A stretch of 11,981 nucleotides of DNA. It comes from Planctomycetaceae bacterium. Its GTDB lineage: Bacteria; Planctomycetota; Planctomycetia; Pirellulales; UBA1268. The DNA is taken from the NCBI GenBank assembly GCA_009691925.1, contig SIAG01000084.1:1-11981 (forward strand), given 5' to 3'. Below are positions 1 to 8,239 of this stretch, piece after piece; positions within the stretch are counted from its first letter, which is position 1, and every line of letters begins with the position of its first letter. The notes under the pieces were generated by a model that was given only the letters and a program-made list of their open reading frames with translations, ran no database searches and was not told the origin of the DNA. Both the position numbers and the translations under genes were made by a program.

Positions 1-1123
1 GGAGATCTTCGGCGTCGGCGACGAACGCGGCGTGCGATGGGTACGCCACCGGCACCGGGCCGCCATCGAGCCGCAGCCTCCGCGAGGCTTCGAGCCGGAA
101 GCGGATCATCCGGATCCAGCGTCGAAATGTCTCATGCGGGGCAAGGGTCTGCAGAACGTCGCCAAGCGCTTCGTGGGCGGCGGCAAGCGCGTCGAGCTTG
201 GCCGCGAGCACGCGCGAGCCGGCGGTTAATTCGTCTGACACCGTGAGGAGATCGTGGAGCCTATCGCACTGCTCGAGGTGGCGGTCGATCGCCTCCTCGC
301 GGAGCCGGTGGAGCGTCTGGCTGGTGACGTCGGAGGTCACGTAGGGATTGCCGTCGCGGTCTCCCCCCATCCACGACCCGAAGGAGAGGAAGGCCGGCAC
401 GTCGTCGAGCTCTCCCGGATACCACTCGGTGAGGCCGCGGCGGAGCGATTCGTAGACCCCCGGCACCGCCTCCCACAGCCGCGGCATGAGCGACAGCCCG
501 CGCTCGACCTCGTCGAGAACACTCGGCCGCATCGGCCGGAGAAAGGCGGTCTGCCAGAGAACCGCCAGCTCGCCGCGGACATCGGCCTCGATCCGGGAGC
601 GTTCGCGGGGGAGGAGATCGGCCCGATCAAGCTCCTGAAGAGCGTGGCGCATCCGCCGCAGCTTCGAGCGGATCGAGCGTCGCTTCGCCTCGCTGGGGTG
701 GGCGGTGAAGACGAGCTCCACCGAGAGCCGCTCGAGCGCGGCGGCGACGTCGGCGGCGCGGAAGCCGAGCGCCTTCAGCTCGCCGATCGCCGCGGCCGGG
801 GATTCAGCCGGCGCTTCAGGGTGGCGATCGCGTTCCCGTTCCCGCAGCACCCGGACGCGCTGCCGGTCCTCGGCGATGTTGGCGAGATCGAAATAGATCG
901 AGAACGCCTCGGCCACGAGCCGGGCCCGGACGACGTCGAGCCCCTCGATGCATTCGGCGAGCGCTGCCTCGGCCCCCTGCTTGCCGGCCCGGCGGTCGTG
1001 GGCGAGCGTCCGGATCCACTCCACCAGCCGGGCGACATCGTCCCCTGCCTGATCGACGATCACCTGTCCGAGAAGGGAATCGAGGAGCCGCACATCGCGG
1101 AGGAGGAGGTCATCGTCAGGCAC
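1..1123 (-). CDS. ppc: Phosphoenolpyruvate carboxylase, N-terminal part (runs off the left edge)
   Basis: The enzyme carboxylates phosphoenolpyruvate with bicarbonate to oxaloacetate, an anaplerotic cytosolic reaction that refills the TCA cycle. About 374 codons are visible, under half of the usual 880-950 residues. Two family signatures are seen: VFTAHPSEAKRRS with the catalytic His near residue 142, and SWMGGDRDGNP near residues 250-260. Both positions agree with the E. coli enzyme (His138 and the GGDRDGNP loop). The frame has no stop across the visible part. I chose GTG at 1121-1123 because the protein then begins VPDDDLLLRDVRLLDSLLG, like known PPC N-termini, and no in-frame ATG exists; the frame stays open upstream only through a Pro/Arg-rich, poly-C-derived stretch. 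There is no strong ribosome binding site. The C-terminal catalytic half lies outside the window. Confidence 0.95.
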   Translation of the reverse strand, partial: MPDDDLLLRDVRLLDSLLGQVIVDQAGDDVARLVEWIRTLAHDRRAGKQGAEAALAECIEGLDVVRARLVAEAFSIYFDLANIAEDRQRVRVLRERERDRHPEAPAESPAAAIGELKALGFRAADVAAALERLSVELVFTAHPSEAKRRSIRSKLRRMRHALQELDRADLLPRERSRIEADVRGELAVLWQTAFLRPMRPSVLDEVERGLSLMPRLWEAVPGVYESLRRGLTEWYPGELDDVPAFLSFGSWMGGDRDGNPYVTSDVTSQTLHRLREEAIDRHLEQCDRLHDLLTVSDELTAGSRVLAAKLDALAAAHEALGDVLQTLAPHETFRRWIRMIRFRLEASRRLRLDGGPVPVAYPSHAAFVADAEDL

Positions 1124-1470
1124 GGGCTGATTCCGGAGAGTGGGAAGGGAACGGGCAGGGAGGGACGAATGAATGGATCGAGGGTTGGCCGGGGGGGGGG
1201 GGCACCATCGAGGAGGGCGCCGCCAGTGACGGCCCCAGCGATGTCCGCGCACCGAAACAGATTCGTGCAAACCCCGCGCCGGGGGCGGGGGGATGTTCTC
1301 GGAACGCACCGGGGTCCGATTCTCGCAGAAAATATTCCCAGGCGCTGACGCTTCCCGGCCCCGACTGCTCCTTGAAAGGCAAGCGGTGCCACGCAAGTGG
1401 GCAGCTTCGCAAGCCTGCCGGCTGATAGAATCCCCGTTTGCATCACCACCCTGCCCGCGGGGCTCCGAGC
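1124..1470. other. Divergent spacer between ppc and the small membrane protein gene
   Basis: No gene is supported here. It must hold the promoters for the two divergent genes. A run of 12 G (1191-1202) lies about 68 nt upstream of the ppc start. A short GC hairpin (CCCCGC 1272-1277 with GCGGGG 1285-1290) is present. TAGAAT at 1426-1431 is a possible -10 box for the rightward gene, but I find no convincing -35 at the right distance, so this is weak. The open frames crossing the region look like GC-driven noise. Confidence 0.5.
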
Positions 1471-1962
1471 GTGCCGACGGTCGATTGCCCTTCTGCTCCT
1501 CTCAGCCTGCCACCGTCCACCGGGCGGCACTGGGGCCCCGATGGAGCGCTGCTGGGAGTGGCCCTCGCGGCCTGGGGCTGGCTCCTGTCTGGGCTCTGGG
1601 ACCGCCCCGCCGAGATCGCGGGGCTGGCGCTGGCGGTGCCGCTGTTGGCGGGAGTTGGCCTGGGGGTCAACCGGCTCCTTGGGGTCCAGTGGGGGGGGAT
1701 AGGGGTCGTTGCGATGGCGCTCCTCGGTTTCGTGGCCCTCGTGGGGCTCACCGGCGCGAGCCCACAGACCCTGGCCGGATTCATCTTCGGGCTGGTTAAG
1801 CCGGTTGGCTGGACGGGGGATCATATACTCCTAAGAAGTGTCCCCCTGATGATGGTCGTGGCCCATCCCTGGCGCCCTACCTGGCAGGGGGCGCTGGTGT
1901 CGGCGCTCGGCGTGAGTGCGTTTCTGGGGATCGGCCTCGTGATCCTCCACGCGGCCGGATAA
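1471..1962 (+). CDS. Small multi-pass membrane protein of unknown family
   Basis: I do not recognise the family. From the GTG at 1471 it is 163 residues with about four or five hydrophobic segments: GALLGVALAAWGWLL, IAGLALAVPLLAGVGLGV, IGVVAMALLGFVALVGL, LAGFIFGLVKPVGW and the C-terminal ALVSALGVSAFLGIGLVIL. The segments alternate with short charged loops, as in a genuine inner-membrane protein. WDRPAE and HPWRPTWQ look like conserved loops, but this is a guess. The start is uncertain: TTG at 1438 (174 residues) is also possible, and the first ATG (1714) would remove half the protein. It lies 106 nt upstream of the helicase on the same strand. No enzymatic motif is visible, and the size would suit a small accessory or CPBP-like membrane protein, but nothing diagnostic supports that. 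Confidence 0.6.
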   Translation: MPTVDCPSAPLSLPPSTGRHWGPDGALLGVALAAWGWLLSGLWDRPAEIAGLALAVPLLAGVGLGVNRLLGVQWGGIGVVAMALLGFVALVGLTGASPQTLAGFIFGLVKPVGWTGDHILLRSVPLMMVVAHPWRPTWQGALVSALGVSAFLGIGLVILHAAG

Positions 1963-2068
1963 GCGGAGCAGTGCGATCGCTGGTACACTCTTTCTCCCGC
2001 CTGCAATCACACCGACCACGGCCCCGCCCGCCGACCACGGCTCTGCCCATCAACGAACGGCCCGCCTC

Positions 2069-3745
2069 TTGACCATCGATCCCCCCGTCGCCGCGGACGG
2101 CGCTGCGGCCGTGACTTTCGCGTCGCTCGGCCTCTCCCCGGAGCTCGTCCGCGCGGCCGAGAAGCTCGGCTGGCTCGTCCCCTCCCCGATTCAGGCCCGT
2201 GCCATCCCCGCGCTGCTGAGTGGCTCCGACGTCGTCGGCCAGTCGCAGACCGGCTCCGGGAAGACGGCGGCGTTCTGCATGCCGGCGATCGAGCGAGTCG
2301 ATCCCACTTCGAAGAAGACCCAGGTGCTGATCCTCGTCCCGACGCGGGAGCTGGCGACGCAGGTCGCGGCGGAGGCGGAGAAGCTCGCGTCCTTCAAGAA
2401 GGGGGTTCGCACCGTGACGGTCTACGGCGGGGCCTCCTACGAACGGCAGTTCGCCGATCTGGGGCGGGGCGCCCAGATCGTCGTCGGCACGCCGGGGAGG
2501 CTCGTCGATCTTCTCGGTCGCGGCAGCCTCGATCTCTCTGCGATCAAGGTCCTCGTCCTCGATGAGGCCGATCGGATGCTCGACATGGGCTTCAGCGAGG
2601 ATCTCGAGAAGCTCCTCGCCGCGGCCTCGCCCGAGCGCCAGACGGTGTTCTTCTCCGCCACCTTCCCGCCGGCGATCCGCGGGCTCGTCGAGCATCATGC
2701 CCGCTCCCCTCGCGAGATCCGCGTTGACCGGGCCCGTGATGTCGGCCCGCCGGCGGTCGATCAGGTGTTCCATGAGGTCCGCCACCACGCTAAGTCGGCT
2801 GCGCTCGGCCGCCTCATCGATTTCCACGATCCGCGCAGCGGTCTCGTCTTCTGCAACACCCAGCGGATGGTCGACGAGCTCGCCGACTGGCTCCTCGACC
2901 GGGGCTGTGCCGCCGAGCGGCTCCACGGCGGCATGGCCCAGCCCCAGCGGACGCGGGTCATGGAGGGCTTCAAGCGCGGGGCCTTCCGCTGGCTCGTGGC
3001 CACCGACGTCGCCGCCCGCGGGATCGACGTCCACGATCTCGCCCTCGTCGTCAATTACGACCTCCCCATCGATGCCGAGGATTATCTCCACCGGATCGGG
3101 CGGACGGGGCGCGCCGGGCGCAACGGCATGGCTGTGACACTTGTCTCCGGCGGCGCCGGATTCCGGCTCGGGCAGATCGAGCGGGCCCTCGGGCTCCGCA
3201 TCCGCCGCGAGCCGGTGCCATCAGTCAGAGACGTCGCGGCCAAGCGGACGGCTGGGGTGATCGATCGGGTCCGCGAGGCGCTGTCGGTGGCGGGCGGGCC
3301 GCCGTCGTCGCCGGTCGTCGAGCAACTGCTCAAGGAAGGGCATGCCCCCGAGGCGATCGCCGCGGCGCTGGTTGTCTGCTACGCGCCGGTGCCCCCGATC
3401 AACGACCACGAGGAGTCGCTCGACGCCCCGTCGCACCGTCCCCCGCCGGGGCGCCCCTTCGGCAATGGCCCTGGTGGCAATGGCCCTGCTGGCAAGCGGC
3501 CGTATGCGAAGCGCCCCTATGGCCAGAAGCCGAGCCCGGGCGGGCCCTATCCGCCGCGCGGGGGCGATGGCGGCCCTGTCGGCGGACATGCCACCGGGGA
3601 CGATGGCCCCCGCCCGCCGGGAAAGCCGTCGCGGAAGTTCGGCCCGGTGGTAGGAGGTGGGGATGGCCCGCCGCGTGCCCCCTGGGGGAAGAAGCCTTTT
3701 CCCAAGAAGAAGACCTGGAAGAAAAAGAAGCCCGGACCCGGCTGA
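2069..3745 (+). CDS. DEAD-box ATP-dependent RNA helicase (RhlE/CsdA-like) with a basic Gly/Pro tail
   Basis: It unwinds RNA duplexes using ATP, in ribosome assembly, mRNA decay or cold adaptation. All core motifs are present in order: Q-motif region FASLGLSPELV...PSPIQ (17-42), Walker A QTGSGKT (60-66), PTREL (91-95), TPGR (141-144), DEAD (165-168), SAT (196-198), ATDVAARGID (311-320) and HRIGRTGR (341-348). After residue 370 comes a helical stretch. A low-complexity tail (about 455-558) follows, rich in Gly, Pro, Arg and Lys and ending in Lys clusters (KKPFPKKK, WKKKK), typical of RNA-binding tails in RhlE-type helicases. The start is TTG at 2069; GTG at 2111 would leave VTFASLGLS and is equally possible, since neither has a clear ribosome binding site. 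A DedA gene follows after 36 nt, perhaps in one transcript. The exact subfamily cannot be fixed by eye. Confidence 0.95.
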   Translation: MTIDPPVAADGAAAVTFASLGLSPELVRAAEKLGWLVPSPIQARAIPALLSGSDVVGQSQTGSGKTAAFCMPAIERVDPTSKKTQVLILVPTRELATQVAAEAEKLASFKKGVRTVTVYGGASYERQFADLGRGAQIVVGTPGRLVDLLGRGSLDLSAIKVLVLDEADRMLDMGFSEDLEKLLAAASPERQTVFFSATFPPAIRGLVEHHARSPREIRVDRARDVGPPAVDQVFHEVRHHAKSAALGRLIDFHDPRSGLVFCNTQRMVDELADWLLDRGCAAERLHGGMAQPQRTRVMEGFKRGAFRWLVATDVAARGIDVHDLALVVNYDLPIDAEDYLHRIGRTGRAGRNGMAVTLVSGGAGFRLGQIERALGLRIRREPVPSVRDVAAKRTAGVIDRVREALSVAGGPPSSPVVEQLLKEGHAPEAIAAALVVCYAPVPPINDHEESLDAPSHRPPPGRPFGNGPGGNGPAGKRPYAKRPYGQKPSPGGPYPPRGGDGGPVGGHATGDDGPRPPGKPSRKFGPVVGGGDGPPRAPWGKKPFPKKKTWKKKKPGPG

Positions 3746-3781
3746 TGGGCGGTCATACCCGTAGCCCGAGAACCACCGCGA

Positions 3782-4432
3782 ATGGACGCGATCAAATCGA
3801 TCCTCGACGTCTTTCTCCACGTCGACGACCATCTCCATGCCCTCCTCGAGGCGTGGGGGCCGTGGACCTACGTCCTCCTGTTCGCGATCATCCTCTGCGA
3901 GACGGGCCTCGTCATCATGCCCTTCTTGCCGGGAGACTCGCTCCTCTTCGCCGCCGGCGCCATGGCGGCGCTCTATCCCGACGATCTCGGCTTCGTGACG
4001 CTCCTGGTCCTTCTCTCGATCGCCGCGATTCTCGGGGACACGATCAATTATTTTCTGGGGCGGTGGATCGGTCCCCGGGCCTTCTCGCTCAATACCTGGT
4101 TTCTGAAGCACGAGCATCTGGAGAAGACGCAAGCCTTCTACGACCGCCACGGTGGCAAGACGATCGTTCTGGCGCGCTTTATGCCGATTGTGCGGACGTT
4201 TGCCCCGTTCGTCGCCGGCGTCGGGAAGATGCACTACCCGACGTTCCTGTGGTTCAACGTCGTCGGCGGCATTCTGTGGGTCGTGCTGTGCACGGCGGCC
4301 GGCTACTTCTTCGGCAACATCGAGGCCGTCAAGAAGAACTTCGAGTTGGTCGTGATCGGGATCGTCCTCGTCTCGGTGCTGCCGCTGGCCTGGGAATGGT
4401 GGGCCGCGCGGCGGCGCAGTCAAACTGGCTGA
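3782..4432 (+). CDS. DedA-family (VTT-domain) inner-membrane protein
   Basis: DedA proteins are polytopic inner-membrane proteins linked to undecaprenyl-phosphate or phospholipid translocation and to envelope homeostasis under pH or proton-motive-force stress. At 216 residues it has the usual family length. The signature runs CETGLVIMPFLPGDSLLFAAG (39-59), GDTINYFLGRWIG (85-97), then RHGGKTIVLARFMPIVRTFAPFVAG (122-146). Glu40, Asp52, Arg132 and Arg138 correspond to the four charged residues known to be essential in E. coli YqjA/YghB. Further membrane segments occupy about 152-178 and 188-208, and the C-terminus is basic (ARRRSQTG). The ATG at 3782 sits 36 nt after the helicase stop, so co-transcription is likely. 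The transported lipid cannot be read from sequence. Confidence 0.93.
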   Translation: MDAIKSILDVFLHVDDHLHALLEAWGPWTYVLLFAIILCETGLVIMPFLPGDSLLFAAGAMAALYPDDLGFVTLLVLLSIAAILGDTINYFLGRWIGPRAFSLNTWFLKHEHLEKTQAFYDRHGGKTIVLARFMPIVRTFAPFVAGVGKMHYPTFLWFNVVGGILWVVLCTAAGYFFGNIEAVKKNFELVVIGIVLVSVLPLAWEWWAARRRSQTG

Positions 4433-4451
4433 CTCTTTCCGCCTCCGCCGG

Positions 4452-5585
4452 CTAGCCGGTCGTGACCGGCGCCGGGCCCCACACCGTTCGCTTTGCCACC
4501 GACCACCAGCCCGGCTGGTCGAGCCCCAGGTAAGGATTGTCGGGGGGGAGCGTGCGCGCGAGGTGCGCGTGCGCGGCCTCGAGGTTGTGGTAGGGGAGCG
4601 AGGGGAAGAGGTGGTGGAGGGCGTGGAAGCGGATCGCGAACGGGAAGAAGAGGAGCGTGAGCGGATCCTTCCCGGTGAAGTTGCAGGAGTCGAGGATGTG
4701 GTCCTCGACCGAGACCGTCGTTCCGTCTCCCTCGAAATGGTGATCGGCCAGCTGCCGCATCTGGTTCATGAAGAAGGTCGCCAGGGCGAGCGTGTAGAGA
4801 AGCGTGATCCGGCTGATGGGGGCGATCCCGAAGGCGATCGTCGCCGGAATCGCCGCGGCCCGCAGGAAGCAGAGCACCTCGACTGCGAGGATCGCGCGGC
4901 GATCGAAGGGGGTGAGCTTGCGGCGATAGCGCGTGTTGAGCGTCAGGGAGCTGCCGCGCTCAAGGACGAGCTCGCGGAGGCGCGGGTGGAGAAAGGAGAG
5001 GGGGGCGAGAAGGAAGCGCAGAAAGACCAGCAGCGGAAAGACGAGCATGTAGGCCGCATAGCCGAAGAAGCTCCGCAGGTTGCCCCCTTCCATGACGTTG
5101 GCGACGTATTCGGGATCTTCAGGGGTTCCGTACATCTTCATGCTGTGATGGTCGCGGTGCTGCCGCGTGAAGAACGGCGACGGGGTGAGCGTGAAGGTGC
5201 CAACGAGGACATTCCAGGCCACCTTGAAGACGCGCATCTCGTGCGATCCGAGGTGGCAAACCTCGTGGACGAGCGAGCCGAGCCGGTAGAGCCAGAAGGC
5301 AGCGATCGGAAAGGCGACCAGCTGCGGCCATGAGCCCAGCGGCGATATCAGATAGACCGTCGCCGCCCCGTAAGCACAGACGATCGAGAGGAGGAAGTCG
5401 GCCCAGTAGCGCCATGGCTTGACCCGGAACGGATCGTTGGTCGCCTTCCGCAGGGCATGGCGGACCTCGCTGACCCACGGCGGCGCCGCCGTGTCGCGGG
5501 CCGGGTCGTCCGCCCCCTCATCGTGGCTCTGGGCGAAGTGGAAGGGGGCAGGGCGGTCGGTCGTCGCCGGCATGAAGCGCTCCAT
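4452..5585 (-). CDS. Membrane fatty acid desaturase-like di-iron enzyme
   Basis: This belongs to the membrane FADS-like superfamily, which uses a di-iron centre held by histidine boxes to desaturate or hydroxylate lipid substrates at the membrane. From ATG 5583-5585 it is 377 residues with boxes HEVCH (107-111), HRDHH (143-147) and HALHH (321-325), plus an extra ADHH (280-283). Hydrophobic segments lie at about 63-82, 88-102, 172-197, 233-254 and 258-275, between the box regions as expected. A second ATG at 5571-5573 is possible. The frame stays open up to a TTG that overlaps the pdxJ stop, but that 80-residue stretch is Pro/Arg-rich without motifs and I do not count it. It is convergent with dedA, 19 nt between stops. 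Substrate is unknown: acyl-lipid desaturase is the default, and a carotenoid hydroxylase or alkane monooxygenase cannot be excluded. Confidence 0.88.
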   Translation of the reverse strand: MERFMPATTDRPAPFHFAQSHDEGADDPARDTAAPPWVSEVRHALRKATNDPFRVKPWRYWADFLLSIVCAYGAATVYLISPLGSWPQLVAFPIAAFWLYRLGSLVHEVCHLGSHEMRVFKVAWNVLVGTFTLTPSPFFTRQHRDHHSMKMYGTPEDPEYVANVMEGGNLRSFFGYAAYMLVFPLLVFLRFLLAPLSFLHPRLRELVLERGSSLTLNTRYRRKLTPFDRRAILAVEVLCFLRAAAIPATIAFGIAPISRITLLYTLALATFFMNQMRQLADHHFEGDGTTVSVEDHILDSCNFTGKDPLTLLFFPFAIRFHALHHLFPSLPYHNLEAAHAHLARTLPPDNPYLGLDQPGWWSVAKRTVWGPAPVTTG

Positions 5586-5821
5586 CGAAGTCGTGGCAGG
5601 TTGCTGGGTCCGGCATGGTCCTGCATGCCCGATCACCGCGTTAGGTATTCCCCCGCCCGGCGAGAGCAGACCAGAATCAAGGCGATAGGGATACCCCGGA
5701 GCGGGCTTGCGGGGGGGAAAGGGGGGCGATTTCACCGGCGTCGCGCCGGCCCAATCGGCCGTCCTGCGGAAGATGGGTGGGGCTGGTGGAGTTTGCCGGC
5801 GCCGTCGGGGGCGCTGCCCTG

Positions 5822-6550
5822 TCAACCGGAGGGGAGGGAGGCGAGCAGGGCCTTCATCTCCCGCACGGCCTGGCTAAAACCGACGAGGACGGCCCGGGCG
5901 ACGATCGAGTGGCCGATATTGAGCTCGTGCATCCCGTCGATCCGGGCCACCGGGACGACATTCCGGTAGGTCAGCCCATGGCCGGCATTGAGCGTCAGGC
6001 CGGCGGAGCGGGCGTGGGCTCCGCCGTGGGCGAGCTCGGCGAGGGTCTCGCGCTGCCCGGCCGCGGTGGTGGCATTGGCATAGCTGCCGGTGTGGAGCTC
6101 GACCGCCGCCACGCCCAGGGCGACCGCGACGTCGATCTGCCGGGGGGAGGGATCGATGAACAGCGAGACTGCAATCCCAGCGTCGTGGAGCCGGCGCACC
6201 GCCTCGGTCGTGGCGGCCCGGTGGGTGATGACGTCGAGGCCCCCCTCGGTCGTGATCTCCTCGCGGCGCTCCGGCACGAGCGTCACCTGATCGGGCTTCA
6301 CCTGGCAGGCGATGGCGACCATGTTCGGGGCGATCGCCCCCTCGAGGTTGAGCTTCACCTGGACGGTGCGCTTCAGCACTTCGAGGTCACGGTCTTGGAT
6401 GTGGCGACGATCCTCGCGCAGATGAACGGTGATCGCATCGGCCCCGCCGAGCTCGGCCAGCGCCGCCGCCCACACCGGGTCGGGCTCGACGGTGCGGCGG
6501 GCCTGACGGATCGTGGCGACATGGTCGATGTTGACGCCGAGGGTGGCCAT
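5822..6550 (-). CDS. pdxJ: Pyridoxine 5'-phosphate synthase
   Basis: PdxJ condenses 1-deoxy-D-xylulose 5-phosphate with 3-amino-2-oxopropyl phosphate to form pyridoxine 5'-phosphate, the last ring-closing step of the DXP-dependent vitamin B6 route, in the cytosol. At 242 residues it has the usual full length. Seen motifs are NIDHVATIRQARR (7-19), HLREDRRHIQD (43-53), NLE (68-70), ELHTGSYA (151-158), NAGHGLTYRNV (188-198) and ELNIGHSIVARA (209-220). His43, Glu70 and His191 match the catalytic His45, Glu72 and His193 of the E. coli enzyme. The ATG at 6548-6550 is preceded by a weak GGAAG four bases upstream. The gene starts 50 nt beyond the htrA terminator, so it probably has its own promoter. 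The partner pdxA is not in the window. Confidence 0.97.
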   Translation of the reverse strand: MATLGVNIDHVATIRQARRTVEPDPVWAAALAELGGADAITVHLREDRRHIQDRDLEVLKRTVQVKLNLEGAIAPNMVAIACQVKPDQVTLVPERREEITTEGGLDVITHRAATTEAVRRLHDAGIAVSLFIDPSPRQIDVAVALGVAAVELHTGSYANATTAAGQRETLAELAHGGAHARSAGLTLNAGHGLTYRNVVPVARIDGMHELNIGHSIVARAVLVGFSQAVREMKALLASLPSG

Positions 6551-6599
6551 GAAGCTTCCAGGTGGGCGGAGGAGCGAACAAAACTGTCGAGGATAACAG

Positions 6600-6632
6600 A
6601 AAAAAGGCCGGCCCCGGGGTGCGGGGCCGGCC
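6600..6632 (-). terminator. Intrinsic (Rho-independent) terminator after htrA
   Basis: Read on the minus strand, a perfect 10-bp GC stem (GGCCGGCCCC with GGGGCCGGCC, arms 6623-6632 and 6606-6615, 7-nt loop) is followed directly by six T (6605-6600). It begins 29 nt after the htrA stop and ends 49 nt before the pdxJ start, so it should insulate pdxJ from htrA transcription. Confidence 0.92.
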
Positions 6633-6661
6633 CTGTGATGCCCAGCTGGCCTGGCCGCCGG

Positions 6662-8239
6662 TCAGTTTTTCTTGAGGAGAATCACCGAGTTGCCCCGGCT
6701 TGTGCGCACCTGGAGCATGACGCCCTCTTCGAGCGACTCCTGCTCGACCGCATCGGCAAACTCGGTGATCGTCGACACCGACTTTCGCCCCACCTTGCGG
6801 ATCAGCATCGTGGGGCCGATCCCCGCCTCGGCGGCGAGCCCCTGGTCATCGACACGCTCGACGACGACCCCCTCGAAGCCCTCGTAAGGATCAGCCTCCC
6901 CGCCGCGCTCAGCGGCCTTGTTGCGAACCTCGAGGCCGAGGGTCTTGGAGTAGTAGGTCTCAGCGGCGATCTCCTCCCGTTCGGCCTTGCTCGGCGCGGC
7001 GGCGCCGAGCTTGTCAGGCAGCGCCCGGACGGCGATCTCGAGCTCCGACTTCTTCCCTTTCCGGAGCACGGTCACCCGATGGGGCTTGTCAAAATCGGAG
7101 CGTTCCACCACCTCCTGGAGCGTCCGAGGACCATCGACGAGCTGGCCGTCGAAGCTCATGATCACGTCGAGCTCCTCCACCCCCGCCTCGGCGGCCGGCG
7201 AGCCGGCGACAACATCACCGACGAGTACCCCCTTGCGATCCTTGACGCCGAGCGATCTGGCCATCTCGCTGGAGAGCGCGCCGATCTGGACGCCCAGGTA
7301 GCCACGCTGGACGCGCCCCTTGGTGACGAGCTGCCCGCCGACCCACTTGGCGAGGTTGATCGGGATCGCGAAGCCGATCCCCTGGTAGCCGCCGTTGTTG
7401 GAGGCGATCGCCGTGTTGATCCCCACCACCTCGCCGGCGAGGTTGACCAGCGGTCCGCCGGAGTTGCCGGGGTTGATGGCGGCGTCGGTCTGGAGGAACT
7501 TGGCCCGCTGCACGCTGCCGAGCTCGCGCCCCTTACCGCTGATGATCCCCGCGCTGACGGTCGTCTCCAGCTCGAAGGGATTGCCGATGGCGATCACCCA
7601 GTCGCCGATCTCCATCTTGTCGGAGTCGCCGAGCTTCGCGACCGGAAGGTTCTCGGCGTCGCCGAGGCGGACGACAGCCAGGTCGCTGTCCGGATCGGTT
7701 TTGATCTCGATCGCCTTGTATTCGCGTCCGTCGGCGAGCTCCACGGTGACCGTGTCGGCCCCTTCGACGACATGGTTGTTGGTCAGAATGATCCCGGAGG
7801 CGTCGATGATCACCCCCGAGCCGACACCGGAGCGGCCCGGCATCCGTCGGCCCCCTTCCTCCCCGTCGGGGCCATTGAACTCCAGCCCTTCCGGTGCCCC
7901 CTCGGGGAACATGTCCTCAAACGGCGTTCCCTTGAAGGGGTTGCCGTTGCCGCGACGGCCACCGCGTTCGTTGCGGGGGGCGTTCTTCGGCTTCGACTCG
8001 CTGCGAACGACGACGACGCTCGGGGTCGCCTTCTCGGCCGCGTAACGGAAGGCCCGGGAGAGGGCGTTGGCCTGCTCCAGGGCCACCGTCGGCGGCTCTT
8101 CCCCGCGGGCCGTGGAGCGGATCGATGGCACGACCGCCGGCAGGCCGAGGGCCAGGCCCGCCAGCGCCACGATCGCCGGAATGGCTCTGGCCAGGCCCGG
8201 CCGGGGCGAAAAGAACAGGGATCGCTTCATGGTGGTCAT
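6662..8239 (-). CDS. HtrA/DegP-type periplasmic serine protease with two PDZ domains
   Basis: This is an exported trypsin-like protease and chaperone for misfolded envelope proteins. From ATG 8237-8239 it is 525 residues. The N-terminus (MTTMKRSLFF, then a hydrophobic core at about 16-38) is a signal peptide or anchor. A Gly/Arg/Glu-rich linker spans about 82-136. The protease domain carries the triad His156 (TNNHVVEG), Asp186 (DPDSDLAVV) and Ser260 (NPGNSGGPL). PDZ1 lies at about 313-400 (YLGVQIG onward) and PDZ2 at about 430-523. The start is fixed by AAGGA seven bases upstream and by the signal peptide; an open extension to 8449 is Pro-rich and would bury the signal sequence. All triad residues are present, so it should be active. 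Whether it is a DegP, DegQ or DegS orthologue is unclear. Its transcript ends at the 6600-6632 terminator. Confidence 0.95.
   Translation of the reverse strand: MTTMKRSLFFSPRPGLARAIPAIVALAGLALGLPAVVPSIRSTARGEEPPTVALEQANALSRAFRYAAEKATPSVVVVRSESKPKNAPRNERGGRRGNGNPFKGTPFEDMFPEGAPEGLEFNGPDGEEGGRRMPGRSGVGSGVIIDASGIILTNNHVVEGADTVTVELADGREYKAIEIKTDPDSDLAVVRLGDAENLPVAKLGDSDKMEIGDWVIAIGNPFELETTVSAGIISGKGRELGSVQRAKFLQTDAAINPGNSGGPLVNLAGEVVGINTAIASNNGGYQGIGFAIPINLAKWVGGQLVTKGRVQRGYLGVQIGALSSEMARSLGVKDRKGVLVGDVVAGSPAAEAGVEELDVIMSFDGQLVDGPRTLQEVVERSDFDKPHRVTVLRKGKKSELEIAVRALPDKLGAAAPSKAEREEIAAETYYSKTLGLEVRNKAAERGGEADPYEGFEGVVVERVDDQGLAAEAGIGPTMLIRKVGRKSVSTITEFADAVEQESLEEGVMLQVRTSRGNSVILLKKN

Noticed and set aside
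1272..1290. A GC hairpin as a terminator near 1280
   Set aside because: No gene ends next to it in either direction and only three T follow it.
254..1348. A 364-codon plus-strand open frame
   Set aside because: It is antisense to the PEP carboxylase gene, which carries the TAHPSE and GGDRDGNP signatures.
1877..4423. Two minus-strand open frames of about 400 codons each
   Set aside because: They run antisense to the DEAD-box helicase and DedA genes and are made mostly of charged low-complexity residues without any motif.
5735..5749. Hairpin CCGGCG-TCG-CGCCGG as a pdxJ terminator
   Set aside because: On the minus strand it is followed by TGAAATCG rather than a T-tract.
5586..5825. An 80-residue N-terminal extension of the desaturase starting at a TTG that overlaps the pdxJ stop (TTGA)
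   Set aside because: The overlap looks like translational coupling, but the stretch is Pro/Arg-rich without hydrophobic or family features, and an ATG at 5585 gives a normal-length enzyme.
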